From an uncultured Saprospiraceae bacterium (GTDB lineage: Bacteria > Bacteroidota > Bacteroidia > Chitinophagales > Saprospiraceae), in contig CALLWB010000024.1 in the NCBI GenBank assembly GCA_938016265.1, positions 1 to 52,499 on the forward strand: a DNA stretch of 52,499 nt, given 5' to 3'. The position numbers and the translations under genes are program-made. The notes under the pieces were generated by a model. That model had not been told where the DNA came from. It saw only the letters and a list, made by a program, of their open reading frames with translations, and did no database searches. Shown here in pieces: positions 1-7,080 of this stretch (position 1 is its first letter; every line of letters begins with the position of its first letter).

Positions 1-851
1 AGGGGCCCTATGAATGTATTTCCAACATCTCCTATAAGAATAGATGTAATTGCATATTCGAGCATTTCATCAGATAAATTTTCTAAATCATCAATATATT
101 TTACAGACTTCTTATCCTCTTCAAAACAAGAAAATAGAACATGTGTCTCAGAAACCGTAGGAAAAACATTTACAAACACCTGTTCATAAACATCATTAGG
201 GTCAGACGACAAATTCAACATGGTATTATCATAACTATACGGTGGAGTAATTACTGATGAACATGCTATGGGAACCACATAATTTAAAGAATAAGAAAAG
301 TGTATCAAGCTGGTGTACTTCTTACTTAACAATATGCTGTTCAACCGATCTTTGTCTTTTTCAGAGTCCTTTATACCAATATTAAGCCCATTTAACATTT
401 CTTTCTGAAATGATTTCCTAGATTCTGTTTCGAAATATTTGTCCCTATTATAACTTTTCGAAGCTTCATATTTGTTATGGATTTCTTTTGCAAACCCTCG
501 ATAAGCCAATAAAAAGCAATGTTCATCGTTTTCAATATTAATTTTGTTCAATTCTATTGGTGTAAATATTTTAGTATCATGAAAATTACAAAATCCACTA
601 AAAATTGATGCCTCCTTTTTACCAATTAGCTTGAAACCATTTGAAAATTTATCCTCAATTAAGTGTGAAAATCCATAAATCCTATTGTTGCCTTTAACTT
701 TTTGTTCTAATAGACTCAAAACTCCGTTTGCTTGAATAGAGTGAGCCTCTATTTTTCCTCCTTTACATTCACTTTTTGTAGGATGAAAACAACTTCTTAT
801 TTTTCCTGATTTTTTAAACTTCTTCTTTAAAACTTTGTCTGGTATTTTCAT
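1..851 (-). CDS. Uncharacterised protein with HNH-like Cys/His motifs (3' end outside window)
   Basis: I translated this minus-strand frame by hand: ATG at 851-849, no stop for 283 codons to the window edge, so the C-terminus is missing. Near residue 31 there is CFHPTKSEC, then KIEAHSIQANGVLSLL, and about 40 residues later IFSGFCNFHDTKIFTPIE followed by HCFLLAYRGFAKEI. The spacing of Cys and His pairs (CxH, C, AHS, GFCxxHD) resembles a zinc-stabilised HNH-like fold. I recall this signature from unnamed hypothetical proteins in many bacteria but know no demonstrated function. It lies 186 bp beyond the recombinase stop, on the same strand, so it is probably cargo of the tRNA-Ser-associated element. 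A nuclease or defence role is only a guess; reading frame and motifs are seen directly. Confidence 0.75.
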   Translation of the reverse strand, partial: MKIPDKVLKKKFKKSGKIRSCFHPTKSECKGGKIEAHSIQANGVLSLLEQKVKGNNRIYGFSHLIEDKFSNGFKLIGKKEASIFSGFCNFHDTKIFTPIELNKINIENDEHCFLLAYRGFAKEIHNKYEASKSYNRDKYFETESRKSFQKEMLNGLNIGIKDSEKDKDRLNSILLSKKYTSLIHFSYSLNYVVPIACSSVITPPYSYDNTMLNLSSDPNDVYEQVFVNVFPTVSETHVLFSCFEEDKKSVKYIDDLENLSDEMLEYAITSILIGDVGNTFIGP

Positions 852-1037
852 AATTCAATTACTTTATACATTAGCTAACAAAGGTTTCAGCGTAGAAGTT
901 TCATTCTTAATTTCCCAAATAAATAAACTAAAAGCCAATCCAAGATCAACTTCCAGCCTATTTTTACTCAGATCCAGCACACCAAAAACCAACCTATTAA
1001 TATCATATATATCTTTACTTTCGATTCAACCACCAGA

Positions 1038-2249
1038 TCAACCATCCCCAAACTTCCTAGACAACCGATCCATCTCCTCCCCCACCTTCTTCTGCACAAT
1101 AGCCCCATAATGCTTCTGAGTAATACTAATACTAGCATGCCCCAACAAACTACTAACAATCTCAATAGGAACATCATTATACAGTAACACAGTAGTAGCA
1201 AAAGTCTTCCTCCCAACATGAGAAGACAACACCTTAGAAATCCCCAATACCACAGCAATCTCCTTCAAATAAGAATTAAACTTCTGATTAGAAATAACTG
1301 GAAACAAGCTACTCCTATCTGCATTCTGATATACCTTAATAAGCTCCCTAGCAATAGGCAACAAAGGAATATTCAAAGGCTTACCAGTCTTCTGTCTAAT
1401 GATCTTAATCCAGCTCTTCCCATCAAATCCCTTGACAATATTATCACCAGTAAGATTCTCCAGCTCCTTAAAGCCCAATCCAGTATAACAGCAGAACACA
1501 AAACAGTCCTTCACCTGCTGTAATCTATTTTGACTAAACTGATGATCCACCATCTGCTGCAATTCTTCTGCACTTAGATAGATAATTTCCTTCCTGTAAG
1601 GTTTAGGCTTGTACATAATAAAAGGATCTCTATCCATCATTTCTTCAGATAGTGCAAATTTCAGCATTTTCCTCAGTCTCTGGATAGTTTTATTAACAGT
1701 ACTTTGCTTGAATGATCTGGTAGTCTTCAAATAGTAAGAAAAATCATCCAAGAACTTCATCTTCAGTTCTCCTAGTGGAAAATCAGATTTTTTGTAGACA
1801 GTTGCTACAAATCCCTTAATATGATTACCTGTCTGCCCATACTTTTCCCAAGAAGTCCTGGCAATATCAATTCCTATTAGCTTCTCATACATCCGTTGAT
1901 GTTTATTGATAGCTTCTAGAATGGTGTATTCAGCTTCCTTCTCTCCTTTGTAGGATTTCAGAAGAATATCCAGATCAACAGATCCTTTACTATTTACAGT
2001 TAGGAATAGATAGTTCTGCTCCAATTCCTGTTTAATAAGTAAAAGCTGATTATTGATATAGGAAGAATTATCTGCAGTAGAAATAACTACTTGATTATCT
2101 TTATCCCAATCTTCAGGTCTACAGAACAGACCAGTACTAAAATCCTTTCTTTTGTAATTCTTATAAAGCTTACATCTAATTGGATTTAGTCCTTTCTTGT
2201 TCGTTTTATCAGACCTTATATGAAATGAAATATTTAGATTTTCTACCAT
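1038..2249 (-). CDS. Tyrosine-type site-specific recombinase (Bacteroidota integrase)
   Basis: The 403-residue protein has the layout of Bacteroidota phage/ICE integrases: an N-terminal arm-DNA-binding domain (about 1-95, with the LFCRPEDWDK strand), a SAM-like core-binding domain (about 100-215) and a catalytic domain (about 225-403). Visible catalytic residues are the beta-hairpin Lys in IRQKTGKPL, H344/R347 in SSHVGRKTF, H371 in LLGHASIS and nucleophile Y381 in QKHYGAI. The first catalytic Arg, normally in TGLR, is Gly259 (TGLGF). Loss of that Arg is known for IntDOT-like enzymes of this phylum, so it need not mean inactivity. The gene starts 238 bp from the 3' end of tRNA-Ser and points away from it, the usual arrangement for an element integrated at a tRNA. 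Function: excision/integration of that element. Confidence 0.93.
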   Translation of the reverse strand: MVENLNISFHIRSDKTNKKGLNPIRCKLYKNYKRKDFSTGLFCRPEDWDKDNQVVISTADNSSYINNQLLLIKQELEQNYLFLTVNSKGSVDLDILLKSYKGEKEAEYTILEAINKHQRMYEKLIGIDIARTSWEKYGQTGNHIKGFVATVYKKSDFPLGELKMKFLDDFSYYLKTTRSFKQSTVNKTIQRLRKMLKFALSEEMMDRDPFIMYKPKPYRKEIIYLSAEELQQMVDHQFSQNRLQQVKDCFVFCCYTGLGFKELENLTGDNIVKGFDGKSWIKIIRQKTGKPLNIPLLPIARELIKVYQNADRSSLFPVISNQKFNSYLKEIAVVLGISKVLSSHVGRKTFATTVLLYNDVPIEIVSSLLGHASISITQKHYGAIVQKKVGEEMDRLSRKFGDG

Positions 2250-2293
2250 TATTACATAATTGATAGAAATACAGTGTTTATAGGCTTAATAAA

Positions 2294-2321
2294 GGGGCAC
2301 AACTAGACTTTTGGGGCACAA
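2294..2321. repeat. Pair of GGGGCACAA direct repeats upstream of the integrase
   Basis: The 9-mer GGGGCACAA occurs at 2294-2302 and again at 2313-2321, 19 bp apart, just upstream of the recombinase start and between it and tRNA-Ser. Paired short direct repeats at this place are typical of arm-type binding sites for integrases with an N-terminal arm-binding domain. They could also be leader elements of the integrase gene. The repeat is seen; the role is inferred. Confidence 0.45.
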
Positions 2322-2447
2322 AAACAACCACTTTCTCCCTTATTTCTAGCTATTTTTCTAGTAAACCTATCCATTCCAACAAAATTCAATTCCCAAGCAA
2401 AAACCTCCAAACTCCCCTCTCCTATTGACTTCAGACCCTCCCACAAC

Positions 2448-2483
2448 AAAAAAAGAGATTACCTATTGCTAGATAATCTCTTT
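2448..2483 (-). terminator. Intrinsic terminator downstream of tRNA-Ser
   Basis: Perfect 10-bp stem (2452-2461 with 2474-2483) and a 12-nt loop. On the minus strand the stem runs into a T-tract (2448-2454). It lies 4 bp beyond the encoded CCA of tRNA-Ser and ends its transcript before the integrase. Confidence 0.75.
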
Positions 2484-2487
2484 AGAG

Positions 2488-2577
2488 TGGCGGAGAAAGA
2501 GGGATTCGAACCCCCGGTCCGCGTGAACGGACGCTAGTTTTCAAGACTAGTGCATTCGACCACTCTGCCATTTCTCC
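2488..2577 (-). tRNA. tRNA-Ser (anticodon UGA)
   Basis: A 90-nt minus-strand cloverleaf with a long class II variable arm. Acceptor stem GGAGAAA (2577-2571) pairs with TTTCTCC (2498-2492), followed by discriminator G and encoded CCA (2490-2488). The anticodon stem CTAGT/ACTAG encloses loop CTTGAAA, giving anticodon TGA (2543-2541), which reads UCA-type serine codons. The T-loop GGTTCGAATCC is intact. The 3' end faces the recombinase at 1038-2249, making this tRNA the probable attachment site of that element. No second copy of its 3' end is visible in the window, so the other attachment end should lie upstream of position 1. Confidence 0.95.
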
Positions 2578-3042
2578 GCTGCAAAGATAGTTTGAGTTTT
2601 CAAATTCCGAAGCACTTCCTCATTTTTTTTTTTAAAAAAAATTTATCCCCCTCTAAACACCCATTTTTAGGCACTTTTTGCTACACCATATATAAAGGTG
2701 ATTCCTTTCACGATCTCGTAGTGTTTTGAATGTAGTCCGACTTTCAAACATTAAAAAGGGATGGAACCGCGACCGCAGAATACATCCAGTACGCCCCATC
2801 CTCAAAGGACAATTCAAAAAGCAAAGAAACCAGCGAATATCCAGTCGATCCATGCTGCATGCTAAAATTCAGCAACTTAGCACCTCCACGTTCAAAAAAA
2901 ATCGTCCTTCCATAAACACCATTCGCCGTTCCAACCATTCACCAACTAACATTTCCATCATTACCCAGTAACCAATTCACCATGAACGAATTAAAAACAG
3001 TCACAAATTTCAAAAAAACTGGCATTTAATGAAAAATGTTAT
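2578..3042. other. Intergenic region without a convincing gene
   Basis: 465 bp between tRNA-Ser and the SPOR-protein promoter. Short open frames here lack family resemblance and overlap a dispersed repeat (2700-2771). An A/T-rich run sits at 2619-2650. Apart from the repeat and the promoter box at its right edge I see nothing functional. Confidence 0.5.
2700..2771 (+). repeat. Dispersed intergenic repeat, copy A
   Basis: A 72-nt segment from GATTCCTTTCACG to GGAACCGCG that matches 13188-13259 at roughly 80 percent by eye, with identical cores ACGATCTCG, GTCCGACTTTC and GGAACCGCG and one balancing indel. It is not conserved as protein: stops interrupt the equivalent frames. Both copies lie in intergenic DNA. 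Confidence 0.7.
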
Positions 3043-3050
3043 TATATTTG
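3043..3050 (+). promoter_or_regulatory. Probable -7 promoter box of the SPOR gene
   Basis: TATATTTG matches the Bacteroidota primary-sigma -7 consensus TAnnTTTG. A clear -33 TTG is not visible at the expected distance. Start of transcription would be near 3057, giving a leader of about 80 nt before the ATG at 3136. Confidence 0.4.
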
Positions 3051-3135
3051 CACCATACGTCCAACATCATGTAATAAGAACAATTAAGTAGAATTTAAAA
3101 ACAATCTTAATATTACAATTTTTTAAACAAGACGT

Positions 3136-4407
3136 ATGAAATACTTATTTCTGATTTGTTGCTTCGCGCTTAATACTCTTAGCAATAACATCTTAGCCAA
3201 CTCGACTGCAGCGCAGTCCGACGATGCTATTTACGCTATTCAGGTAGCAGCATCCAATCAACCAGACCTTACCAGATTCAAAACAATCAAACGGTATGGG
3301 TATCTTTACACAGCTTACGGCAATACTAGTGCACAAAAAATCCTTCTAGGGTCTTTTACCACTAAAACAGCCGCCAAAACTGTTCTTTCAAAAGTAAAAG
3401 CAAAAGGATACAAAGACGCTTTCGTCACCACTATCCCGATGGAAAGTCAAACAATGATTTACAGCGTTCAGTTCATGAGCTACGCTTATTCCACACAAAT
3501 CGACTGGGAAAAATTCAACTACCTAGGTGATGTCAGAATCGACGCAACTGGAGGAAAAGTGAAATTAATGACTGGTAGCTTTTACGACAAGGAATCCGCT
3601 AGAGCACATGCAGACATGCTTTCTAAAGAAGGCTACCCAGGTGCATTTATCCGCCACATCAACGAAGGCGTATTATTGTATCCTGACAACAACTTCATTT
3701 CTACTCCATCTTTGGCAAGTAGCTCTGAAATCTCTACTTCTTCTAGTGTTAGTACAGCAAGCACAGGCGGTTATTCCGATCCTTACAATTCAAAAGTGTA
3801 CACTTCCTTGTCTGAATTTGAAAAAGACTTAGTGGTTTACCTTGACGGTGTTTTGAGTATCAAGCACAATGGCTCTATCATTCCATTGACACAGTACACA
3901 CCGATCAACGAAGGATCATCTTACATCGAGTCTGCGCCTACAAGCACTGCAACAACAACTCAACCAGTATATTCTGAGCCAGTTGTTCAAGCAGCAGCAC
4001 CAGCAGCAACAATCGCTCAACCAGGAGTTGTTTATTATGGAGAAGGCCTTACTGCAAAAGGAGTACCTGCAGCAGTACACACTGCGTCTCCACCAGCAAC
4101 AACACAGCCAGAAGTAATATACTACGGAGAAGACATGACTCCTAAAGCTGCTCCAACTACCCGCGTAGATTACAAAGTGCAAATTACAGCAGTAAAAATC
4201 TACGATCCATTAAAATTTTCTAGCCTGAACCACATGGGAACAGTCGATTTAGAAAATGGAGACAACGGCGTAAACAGAGTAATGCTAGGAACTTACATGA
4301 CAGAGAAAGATGCTAAAGCAGCATTAAACGAAGTCAAAGTAGGCGGTTTCAACCAAGCATACATCGTACAGTATGTCAATGGTTCAAGAGGCGCAAGAAT
4401 CAACTAA
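3136..4407 (+). CDS. Secreted protein with three SPOR-like repeats
   Basis: The 423-residue protein starts with a signal peptide (about 1-22, ending ILANS). It contains three repeats of the SPOR type: about 32-101 (IYAIQVAAS...AFVTTIP), about 108-176 (YSVQFMSYA...AFIRHIN) and about 347-416 (YKVQITAVK...AYIVQYV). Each has an opening YxVQ strand, a central LGxFTTKxxA or GSFYDKExA element and a closing helix and strand. SPOR domains bind denuded peptidoglycan glycan strands, so a periplasmic septal or cell-wall role is likely. Residues about 255-340 form a low-complexity Ala/Pro/Thr linker containing two copies of a VxYYGExxTxKxxPxA motif. The gene is monocistronic, with its own promoter box and a strong terminator. 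Domain family is confident; exact role is not. Confidence 0.88.
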   Translation: MKYLFLICCFALNTLSNNILANSTAAQSDDAIYAIQVAASNQPDLTRFKTIKRYGYLYTAYGNTSAQKILLGSFTTKTAAKTVLSKVKAKGYKDAFVTTIPMESQTMIYSVQFMSYAYSTQIDWEKFNYLGDVRIDATGGKVKLMTGSFYDKESARAHADMLSKEGYPGAFIRHINEGVLLYPDNNFISTPSLASSSEISTSSSVSTASTGGYSDPYNSKVYTSLSEFEKDLVVYLDGVLSIKHNGSIIPLTQYTPINEGSSYIESAPTSTATTTQPVYSEPVVQAAAPAATIAQPGVVYYGEGLTAKGVPAAVHTASPPATTQPEVIYYGEDMTPKAAPTTRVDYKVQITAVKIYDPLKFSSLNHMGTVDLENGDNGVNRVMLGTYMTEKDAKAALNEVKVGGFNQAYIVQYVNGSRGARIN

Positions 4408-4427
4408 GCCACTTACCAACAAAATAT

Positions 4428-4462
4428 AAAAAGCAGGTATCCACATTGGGTACCTGCTTTTT
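4428..4462 (+). terminator. Intrinsic terminator of the SPOR gene
   Basis: A stem of AAAAAGCAGGTA with TACCTGCTTTTT, interrupted by a short loop around 4441-4450, followed by a T-tract up to about 4464. It starts 21 bp after the SPOR-protein stop codon. Confidence 0.85.
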
Positions 4463-4463
4463 T

Positions 4464-4847
4464 TGTTTCTAGCAATACGGTAAATATTTTGTTGTGCGTT
4501 TATTTTTTTGGGGCTTCCCACTCCTATTCAATCCTCACCCGCAAAAAGCCAACCCCACGCCTACCCGCGGTCGTACCCTTCCATGCGCGCTGTTCGCTTG
4601 GTGCTGCGCACTTCGCCTGTCGGCTCACATTCCAGGCTACTAAGCCACGTGTTTTCTTTAGTTATTGGTTCTTGGGTGATTGAGTTATTAGGGAAAAACT
4701 GCTTTCCCAAGCAGGCCAGCCTGCTGGACGTAAGAAGGCAGGCCACGAAATTAATCCTAGTATTTGAGTATTGATAGATAGTCCAAGAGCGCATTTGTCC
4801 CACTACTTTCTACCATCCGTTTGCGATAGCAAAACAAGTCCCTCTAC
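4464..4847. other. GC-rich non-coding tract
   Basis: About 4508-4660 is clearly richer in G and C than the surrounding AT-rich genome. It reads as clusters of short GC words such as CCGCGG and GCGCGC without a convincing protein. Near 4710 there is a near-palindrome AGCAGGC-CA-GCCTGCT, with a related GGCAGGCC at 4739. Open frames across it have skewed composition and no family resemblance. From memory, dispersed GC-rich intergenic elements of this style occur in Saprospiraceae genomes. I cannot test copy number here. Confidence 0.45.
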
Positions 4848-5261
4848 TCAATCAACCTCAAATTCCTTCCGCAAAGACGCCAACAACTCCCCAGGCACAG
4901 GCCTTCTTTTCTTCGTCGCCGCCTCCAAAAAACCAAGCTTCACCATCCCACCACAAACCAATTTCCCCTGGGCATTGCGCAACTCATGATGAAAAACAGC
5001 ATAATTTTCCGGCAGCTCCCTAATCTCCGTATGCAATGTAATCTCATCATCATACTGAGTAGGCCGAACATAGCGAATCTGAAGCGACATAATCGGACTA
5101 ATGATCCCATTCTTCTCCATCTCCGCATAGGGATGCCCCAGATCACGGAGCAATTCAGAACGTGCATGCTCAAAATAAATAATATAGGTCGAATGATGCG
5201 TAAATCCCATTTGGTCTGTCTCGCAATACCGCACTCGAACCTTACAAGTATGTTTGTACAT
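4848..5261 (-). CDS. Acyl-CoA thioesterase, YbgC/4-hydroxybenzoyl-CoA type (hotdog fold)
   Basis: The 137-residue protein is a single hotdog domain of usual length. It carries the family signature VRYCETDQMGFTHHSTY with catalytic Asp16, followed by YFEHARSELL, the helix that packs against the active site. The second half (YDDEITLHTEIREL...FHHELRNAQGKLVCGG) fits the remaining hotdog strands. It should hydrolyse acyl-CoA thioesters in the cytoplasm; chain-length preference cannot be read from sequence. It stands alone on the minus strand, divergent from nothing nearby. Family is confident, substrate unknown. Confidence 0.88.
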   Translation of the reverse strand: MYKHTCKVRVRYCETDQMGFTHHSTYIIYFEHARSELLRDLGHPYAEMEKNGIISPIMSLQIRYVRPTQYDDEITLHTEIRELPENYAVFHHELRNAQGKLVCGGMVKLGFLEAATKKRRPVPGELLASLRKEFEVD

Positions 5262-5622
5262 AAAATTTTCAGTTAATTTATTCCTAACAAAGAAACTAAA
5301 AATTCAGGACACTTCTCTAGGTTTGAAGACAAGAATCTTTTGGAATTAAGAATGCCAAAATGAGCGTTTTCCTGAAGGTAAAGCTACCTTCCGTCACACA
5401 GCAGGCAGGCGACAACATATTATAAGAATGGCTAGGTGAGATTGCTTCATATTTTTGGGCGTTGAAAATTAAAAGGAGGAATTGCCTTCAAATTTTTCAC
5501 TATTAAATTATTCAATGTTTATTGTTCTAAATAAATTATATTTTTCAAATACCACAGTAGCAAGCAAACAAAGCAGCTCCCTCTAAAACATGCACAATAT
5601 TCTTACATCAAGCATTCTTACA
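5262..5622. other. Intergenic region, no gene seen
   Basis: 361 AT-rich bp between the thioesterase start and the MATE gene stop. It contains a perfect 7-bp hairpin GAAGGTA-AAGC-TACCTTC (5374-5391) next to AGCAGGCAGGC, which echoes the AGCAGGC words at about 4710 and may be a fragment of the same repeat type. No coding frame, RNA gene or clear terminator is recognisable. Confidence 0.4.
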
Positions 5623-6906
5623 TTACTTTCCTCGAAACCACCACACAGATTGAATGATCCACCGCACCACCATAAACAAACACATAGACAGCCATAATCC
5701 ATGATTGCCATAATTCGGAGTCAGCCAAAAATAACACCCCATAAACACTAAAACGGATGCCAGCATACTGTCCCGCATCGCCTTAGAAGCAGTCAATCCA
5801 ATAAAAATACCATCCCAGATAAAACTGGGCGTTGCAAGGATGGGCATCAATATCAGCCAAATCAAATAGGGTTTTGCCCCCTCGATCACAGCCGTCTGCT
5901 TGGTAAATACCCCCAACAGAAACACTCCTCCCAGCCAATAGACGACCATAAAACTGAATGCGAGCCCCATTCCCCAAACAAAACAAAGTCGGATTCCTCG
6001 TTTCAATTGTTGGAGATCATTTGCGCCCTTATACTTACCAATCAAACTCTCCGCAGCAAAAGCAAACCCATCCACCCCATACGACAACCAATAAAAATAC
6101 TGCAGCAAAATCGCGTTAATCGCCAATATCAAATCCCCTTGTGTCGCCGACCGATCCGTAAAAAACGAAAAAACAAACACCAACAACGCCGTCCGTATAA
6201 AAATATCCCGATTGATCAGAAAAAACCGCTTCAACCCTTCTATCTCCATCAATGCCTTCATCGACAATCCTTTCAAATACGAGCGATATTTTACTAGAAA
6301 AAGCAGTAAAGCTCCTACAAATCCAACATATTGTGCGACCACCGTCCCAAGCGCAACGCCCTCCGCTTTCATACCGAAATGATGCACAAACAAAAAACTA
6401 AAGCCAATATTCACCACATTGATCAAAATCGTCAGCATCATCGGATAAATGGCATTCTGCATTCCAAAAAACCATCCCATCAAAACCAACAAACCAATAG
6501 CTGCCGGGGCAGCCCATATTCGAATCAAAAAATATTCCCTGGCCAATACTTCCACCTCAGCACTAGCATGCAAGACTTCAAAACTCAAATCCGCAATCAC
6601 AAATTGCAAAGCAACTAGCAACAAACTCACCCCCAAAGCCACCACCATCGCACGCCCAAAAACCTGACTTATAGCCGTCTGATCTTTACGACCAAATGCC
6701 TGCGCAGTCATTCCTGTCGTCCCCATCCTCAAAAAGCCCATACTCCAGTAGATTACATTAAAGATGATTCCTCCTAAAGCTATCGCTCCCAAATACTCAG
6801 GAGACTCTTGCCTCCCCATCAGCAACGTATCCACCGTCCCCAGTAGAGGCACAGACAGATTGCTGATGATATTAGGAATGGCGAGCCGGAGAATTTCTTT
6901 ATTCAT
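5623..6906 (-). CDS. MATE-family efflux transporter (DinF-like)
   Basis: From the preferred start (ATG at 6906-6904, MNKEILRLAIPNIISNLSVP) the protein has 427 residues and about 12 membrane segments, normal for the DinF branch of MATE exporters. The first helix motif LAIPNIISNLSVPLLGTVDTLLMG and the later GMTAQAFGRKD and GVDGFAFAAESLIGKYKG are typical MATE signatures. The frame stays open upstream to 7026, but those extra 40 residues are hydrophilic/hydrophobic filler without family resemblance, so the internal start is chosen. It should export drugs or metabolites in exchange for Na+ or H+ at the inner membrane; the substrate is unknown. No operon partner: 174 bp separate it from the next minus-strand gene. 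Confidence 0.92.
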   Translation of the reverse strand: MNKEILRLAIPNIISNLSVPLLGTVDTLLMGRQESPEYLGAIALGGIIFNVIYWSMGFLRMGTTGMTAQAFGRKDQTAISQVFGRAMVVALGVSLLLVALQFVIADLSFEVLHASAEVEVLAREYFLIRIWAAPAAIGLLVLMGWFFGMQNAIYPMMLTILINVVNIGFSFLFVHHFGMKAEGVALGTVVAQYVGFVGALLLFLVKYRSYLKGLSMKALMEIEGLKRFFLINRDIFIRTALLVFVFSFFTDRSATQGDLILAINAILLQYFYWLSYGVDGFAFAAESLIGKYKGANDLQQLKRGIRLCFVWGMGLAFSFMVVYWLGGVFLLGVFTKQTAVIEGAKPYLIWLILMPILATPSFIWDGIFIGLTASKAMRDSMLASVLVFMGCYFWLTPNYGNHGLWLSMCLFMVVRWIIQSVWWFRGK

Positions 6907-7080
6907 AACTGAATTATACTTGCTTGCATGATAACCAAAAATTACGATAACACAGAGGTGATTAAACATAAAAAAGCCACCCAAGTTCGGTTTAACTTGA
7001 TGGGCCAACGTAAAATTTTTGTTCAATACATTGTCAAAACCATCAACGTAAGTTTGAATTTATCCTAGGAAATTCAATTA

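Noticed and set aside
871-901. Resemblance of TTGTTAGC to an integron attC core
   Set aside because: The heptamer does not satisfy GTTRRRY, no paired R-prime sites or cassette series is present, and the recombinase is not an integron integrase.
968-1523. Open frames overlapping the integrase 3' half on both strands
   Set aside because: They are out-of-frame readings of the recombinase gene with skewed composition (Leu/Trp/Cys or Gln/Asn-rich) and no signal of their own.
4489-4803. Three overlapping short open frames in the GC-rich tract
   Set aside because: No conserved domain, no usable start context, and they run through a repetitive non-coding stretch in several frames at once.
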